Source of the DNA: Cristatella mucedo
Taxonomy: Eukaryota; Bryozoa; Phylactolaemata; Cristatellidae
DNA length: 64,000 bases
Assembly (NCBI GenBank): GCA_009760855.2
Contig: WPIO01000082.1
Location: 1-64,000, forward strand
Direction: 5' to 3'
Shown here in pieces: positions 59,170 to 64,000 of this stretch (the stretch's first letter is position 1; the number at the start of each line of letters is the position of its first letter). The position numbers and the translations under genes are program-made. The notes below the pieces were generated by a model that did not search any database, was not told the DNA's origin, and worked only from the letters and a program-made list of their open reading frames with translations.

Positions 59170-62100
59170 CTAGAGAAGTAAGCACCGAGGGCTTTGCTTA
59201 GGCTTGTGCGGTGGAATCAACACAGCTCGAATGGCCTCGTCAAACACCGTCTTAAGGCCCTTCTGCGTCAGAGCAGAGCATTCCAGATATTTCACGGCAC
59301 CGATTTCCTTCAACATGGCCAGACCTACAATGTTCGACAGGCATGAGCAGCCATTCACGGGCAGTGGATATGCATGCATCTGCTACAGCAGAGAAGAATT
59401 TCGAGTTGCATTTAGATAAGTAAGATGCTGTCCTCTCATGTCTAACTAGGTATGGCCAACAAAGAAATCGCTCTGGTCATTCCTTACGGTCACTCGTGCT
59501 ACACAAAGACAACGAAGACGTTAGCAGCCGACATAACAGGACTACGGGATTTGCTCAAAAACTTGCCAATCACGGAGTATTCGATTTCAATGACGACGGT
59601 GAATTGGCACTGGTACTAGCTGACAAACAGAAAAGCTATCTGCTTGTTCAGCAGCTCTCATTGCTGCATTGCTGGGTCATCGCCCAGAAGATAAGACGCT
59701 CACTCTTCACGAGCCACGCAGTCGGGTTGAGGCTCTTCTGCAGCTATATAAATGCAGCTCTTAAATCGACTTAGCTTTTCTTATTTTTCCGGGAGGAATT
59801 AATCTCCTTACTCTACACAATGCTATTCTGCCAGTTGGAAGGATAACTTATCGCGATTTTAAGCCACACTTGCAGGCTATGCTCATTTCATGCTAGGAAA
59901 CATTTCACAATTCCACGTCAGCCGTAATCTCTAAATCTGGAAACTTTAAGTTGTGGCAACGCTAAACGACCTTTTCAAGGAAATGCACATTAATGACAAA
60001 AAAGAGGCTTCATTCCCATGCGAATGGCTTCTAGATAAAACACTTGATTTTCTATTTCTAGGCAGTTCACAAATCTCTTCATTAAAGAAAAAGAAGGCCA
60101 CCATTCACCGTACAAGCAAGGTAACTTTAAGCAGAACAGAACGAAATTTGAACGTGTAGATCAATCATGTCACAGCTGAGAAAAACTTCAAAGCAGCAAG
60201 CACTTCAAACGAATGTACAGCACCAAATAGAAGAGAAAACCGCTAGCAGAAAACAGTCAATAAGGCAGACTACAAGAACCAGGAGCACCCACCTTGGGGG
60301 TAGCTTATAGGAGCGAGGCGCTTCTCTTTGAGCCTCTCCACGGTCTCCTTGTCTTCTCGCAGGTCTAGCTTAGTGCCGACGAGGATAATCGGGGTTTTTG
60401 GACAATGGTGGCTAACTTCAGGAAACCACTGCAAAAGCAAGCATTAATTTACACAGCCTTGGCTAAGGAAAAGGTGACAAGTGACCATTTTCTGGCTGGT
60501 CAACCAAGCCTAATCCAACAATGGGATCAGTATTGATTGCATATACCAGCATGGATTTATTAGTAATAAAAGTAATAATGCACTAGATAAAGCGCCCTCA
60601 GAGAACTCAATTTATTTCTAGGCGCTTAACATTTGCTGCAAAGGGAAATGCAATTGAATGGTGAGTAATATCACTCTTGATAAACAACATAAATATAAAC
60701 AACATAAATATCAACAACATGAATAACATGGTTAGGGGTGCCATGCACAGGGTCAGCATGCAAATGTGGTTGGTTACAGCATGCACGGTGTCAGCAAGCA
60801 TAAGCACATGAAGAACGAATCACAGGGACCCACTAAATGCTCTCCTAAATAGGTGTTTTTAAGTTCTTTTTAAATGTGCTAGAGTCAGGGGACGTTCTGA
60901 CGCAAGTCAGGAGGGAGTTCCAGGCTTTGGGAACATACCAACTAAATGCAAGACCTCCAAAAGATTTCAGGTTTGTACGAGGTATTGGTAAACTATTGAA
61001 TTCCGAAAAGCGGGTGGTACGATGCTTGGCCTGGTGGGGGAGTAGATCTGAGAGGTAAGCTTGATCCACAGAATGAAGTGACCTAAAAGAGATGCCAAAA
61101 CCTTGAAGTCGATCCGTTGCTTGAATGGCACCCAGTGCAGGTTGGCACGAAGTGATGTAATGTGGCAACTGCGACGCTCACGACAGACAAGCCTAGCTGC
61201 CGAGTTGTGCACCAGCTGCAATCACCTGATCGCACATACTGGTAGGCTAGTAAGCAGTGAGTTGCAGAAGTCGAGACGGGATGTCACGAATGCATGGACC
61301 AACTTAGACGTGGGCAGATTTGACAGTGAAAGTAGGCAGATTTGACTGTGGAGCTGATGTGGTCGTCTAACAAGTGGTCACTTTGGAACATGACAACTAG
61401 ATTTCGAGCTGATTCAACAGGAGATATGCTGGCAGAGCCAATGCTGAGCGGCAGCCTTCCAAATTTCACAATCCCACTGGGTTTGCCAATAACTAGTAAG
61501 TTACTTTTATTATCGTTTAGTTTTAGAAAATTTGCTGCCATCCATGTGTATATGTCATCACTACATGCAGCAAGTGAGATGAGAGAATTTGAGCAGCTCG
61601 AAGGCTGGGAGGGATTAAAGCAAAGGTACAACTGAGTGTCATCCGCATAGAAGTGAAAGCCTATATAGATTGTGCTTGGCAATCACATCAGCAAGAGGGA
61701 GAGTATAAACCGTGAACAGAACCGGACCTAGCACGGAGCCCTGAGGTACCAAATATTTCAGCGGTACCTCAGATGATCTTTGTCCATTCCCGTCAATAAT
61801 CTGGAGTCTCCCACTGAGACAGGACCAGAACCATTGCAGAGCAGTGCCAGTGATGCCCAGGGGAGATGAGAGGCGCTCTAGAAAAACTTGCTGATCGATA
61901 GTATCAAAAGCTGCCGAAAGATCGATCAAAACAAGTAGAAACACTACCCATTTCTGCATTCCTATGTAGGTCGTTGTATACCCTAAGCAATGCTGACTCT
62001 GTAGAGTGATTAGCTCTGAAGCCAGACTGGAAATTACTAACAAGGTGTAACGTTTCGATATATGAGTTGAGCTGGTCCTCCACGACCCGTTCCAGTGTCT

Positions 62101-64000
62101 GTGATAGGAATGATAGAAGGGAGACTTGGCAGTAGTTGCTTAAGTTCTCTTGGTCTAGTGTCGTTTTCTTGAGAAGTGGCCTGACTACAGCTTTGTTGAA
62201 AGATGTTGGGATTTGGAGTTAAGACTTAAGGCCTGAGCGATATGCTGTGGGGGTGAGATTGCAGTTGGTACACCGGTCAGAAAAATCGATGGCACAGCAA
62301 GACCCTGACCTGTCACGGGTGTGACCAACAGACCAGTGCGACCATGGGCAAGCTTAGGTCGCTAGCCCAAGCTGCACTACTCACTCAGATTGGGGCAGGG
62401 GAGAGAGTGGGACACTAGCCACACCAAGAGCCAGAGAGCTGCATTCTTATGTAGCATGTCTAGTACATGAGTTTCAAATTAGACGACAAATAGTTAACAT
62501 GCCAAAAAGGATAACACGTCAAACAAGCTGACTCACTCAAACAACAATGCCGGGTACAAGAACTGCTGAAGAACTACCGTTGTTTACCTAAATGTCACGG
62601 TGCTACCTAAAACATCGTCATGCTTTTACACGAGGGGTTATAAAGATTCTTACCTTAGCCCTCACGTTTTCAAACGAAGCTGGGCTGATGAGTGAAAAGC
62701 AAATTAGAAATACGTCCTGCAAATAAAAGGAAGCACGTTTAGAAATACAGGTATAGTGGAAGCACATTTCAACAATGCGTACACACCACGTTAACCAGGA
62801 GCGAGAACACACTGGTAGCAAACAGTGCCTGATAATCAATACTTGCGTATGACTACGGCAATTGCTTCACTCATTTCCAGTCTCACACCCCAAACGGAGT
62901 ACAATGCTTTGCAGACACTGTTTTCCTAATTTGTAGATGCAGATCCTGCACTCCAGACTACGTCGTTCAACCACTGTGCGAATTGCTTTTTCTGAAAAGA
63001 AGCTTAGAGATAATAGAAAAGATGAATACTGACAACATACTAACTGGTGGTGATATGCTTTGGCCGCCATACTTAGCATATTTTTCTAGATGAGGCATGA
63101 TCCACATCGATCTGGACGTGTTTAATGCTCCCTCGATACACTGTCTCAAAAGAATAGCAATACTAATACCATTCAAAACTTGGCACAATGGAAGACTGCA
63201 TTGACAGCTCAATTAAAATTTACTAGAACATTAATAGCGCCAACCAAAATGACTTACTTACTTACATTGGTACAACAGCTTTAATAAAGCGCCAGCACAC
63301 AATCTTGGCAAACTTCTAAACTCCCCAATGAACAGTTAGGATGGACACAGTATCTCACTCAGATTGATAAGAACAAGAATGTGGTAAGACAGACAGCAAA
63401 AGAGAAGAGTAAGCGAGAGACAGACCAACATTAACCATTCATATAAAAAGCTATCTTGACAATATAAAAGTGCTAAAGAGTATCACAGGTTTGCTTCGGT
63501 TGCAATCAATTGTGCTAATCTAATGTCTTCCATTTGGCTATAAATAGAAAAAACCTACAGGTTTTTATTAAAGGAGAAAGGTAGCTATAATAATGCTTGA
63601 CAAACGCAGTTTAGCATTAGCGATCGCAGTCTATGGGCCCAGTCTGAAATGACATTCCACTGCCGATGAGACAATCACGGCTTGCATTGACAATTTGGAT
63701 AAGGAAGGCCATTATGTCGATACTTATGTACGTTACTAAGCTTCAATCTGAGCACGAGTACTACTTACAGTCTGAGGATATGATAGCGGTCGAAGTCGAT
63801 CGTAATCCTCTTGGCCAGCAGTATCCCAAAGGCCCAAGTTGATGGGTCTGCCTTCAGCCATCACATTTGCTGAGTAATTATCGAACCTGCGAGAATTGCG
63901 ATGCGACTATGAAGCAATCGAAAGCAGTCTGCGGCGTCCCACGTCGGATGCTAGTTCGCCTGACAACTTACACTGTTGGTATGTACTCCCCAGGGAACGC
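59170..64000 (-). CDS. Rac1: Rac-like small GTPase, block B copy (5' end beyond window)
   Basis: Molecular switch for actin dynamics and NADPH-oxidase-type signalling, lipid-anchored at the membrane. Minus-strand coding exons: 63972-64000 (partial; ends PGEYIPTV), 63769-63886 ([29 protein letters not shown]), 62654-62716 ([19 protein letters not shown]), 60293-60428 ([20 protein letters not shown]), 59170-59324 ([19 protein letters not shown], ending CLLL and stop). All donors are GTAAG or GTGGGT and acceptors end in AG. Rac rather than Cdc42 is favoured by [11 protein letters not shown] and IRAVL. CLLL is a geranylgeranylation-type CAAX box. The hypervariable tail ([10 protein letters not shown]) is less basic than vertebrate Rac1. 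No stop or frame break in the visible exons. A LINE sits in one intron. Confidence 0.92.
60545..62217 (-). mobile_element. LINE-1A copy 4, in an intron of the block B Rac gene
   Basis: Minus strand, 3' (TAA)-rich tail and GATAAAGCGCCCTCAGAGAAC motif at about 60590. C-terminal domain at 60845-61260. RT core in two frames: [19 protein letters not shown] (61639-62043, with [18 protein letters not shown] upstream) and [16 protein letters not shown] (61284-61682), separated by a slip near 61660. 5'-truncated at about 62217. Block A has the empty site at about 19250. Confidence 0.88.

Larger units (their letters stand above)
53120..64000. repeat. Segmental duplication, block B (continues past the window end)
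   Basis: Direct copy of 6408-21081. Lacks the solo LTR, SINE and Gyp1 of block A, and carries its own LINE at 60545-62217. Non-coding from 53120 to 58390: no gene recognised there. Confidence 0.9.

Overview
The window reads as nuclear DNA of an invertebrate animal. A Rac-type GTPase gene is split by ordinary GT-AG introns, and it is surrounded by metazoan-type transposons: a hAT transposon, LINEs of the CR1/L2/Rex1 superfamily, Ty3/Gypsy-like LTR elements, tRNA-derived SINEs and one Polinton/Maverick. I cannot name the phylum from sequence alone. Host DNA is near-balanced in GC; the Polinton is strikingly AT-rich.

Layout. 1-3217: hAT transposon with an intact 640-aa transposase and matching 15-bp ends. 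3243-5195: two truncated LINE copies (minus strand). 6408-21081 (block A) and 53120-64000 (block B) are two direct copies of one host segment about 46.7 kb apart, each carrying a Rac-like gene on the minus strand. Block B keeps a canonical Rac reading frame, with its first coding exon cut by the window end. In block A the P-loop exon is broken by a LINE insertion and several residues have diverged. Block A also holds a 739-bp solo LTR, and a nest in which a Gypsy-like element (12801-17483, 5-bp duplication CTCGG) sits in a SINE that sits in an old LINE fragment. Block B lacks these insertions and acts as the empty-site control. A third, more diverged copy of part of the segment (block C) lies at about 40830-42330.

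24328-40456 is a 16.1-kb Polinton/Maverick (adintovirus-like) provirus. Recognisable genes are a protein-primed family-B DNA polymerase, DDE integrase, packaging ATPase, double-jelly-roll major capsid protein, two tandem penton-like genes, a zinc-ribbon protein, a YqaJ-type nuclease, a fibre protein with phage-tail-fibre repeats, and a two-membrane-segment protein. Most are broken by stops and frameshifts. The ATPase and the two-membrane-segment ORF are open. Each terminal repeat is itself a near-perfect ~130-bp palindrome able to fold into a hairpin.

45600-53118 is a second LINE (plus strand) into which a decayed LTR element (45696-49939, CAGGA/CAGGT flanks), a short LINE 3' tail and a SINE were inserted. 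Only the Rac gene of block B looks like a functioning host gene; the rest is mobile DNA of different ages.
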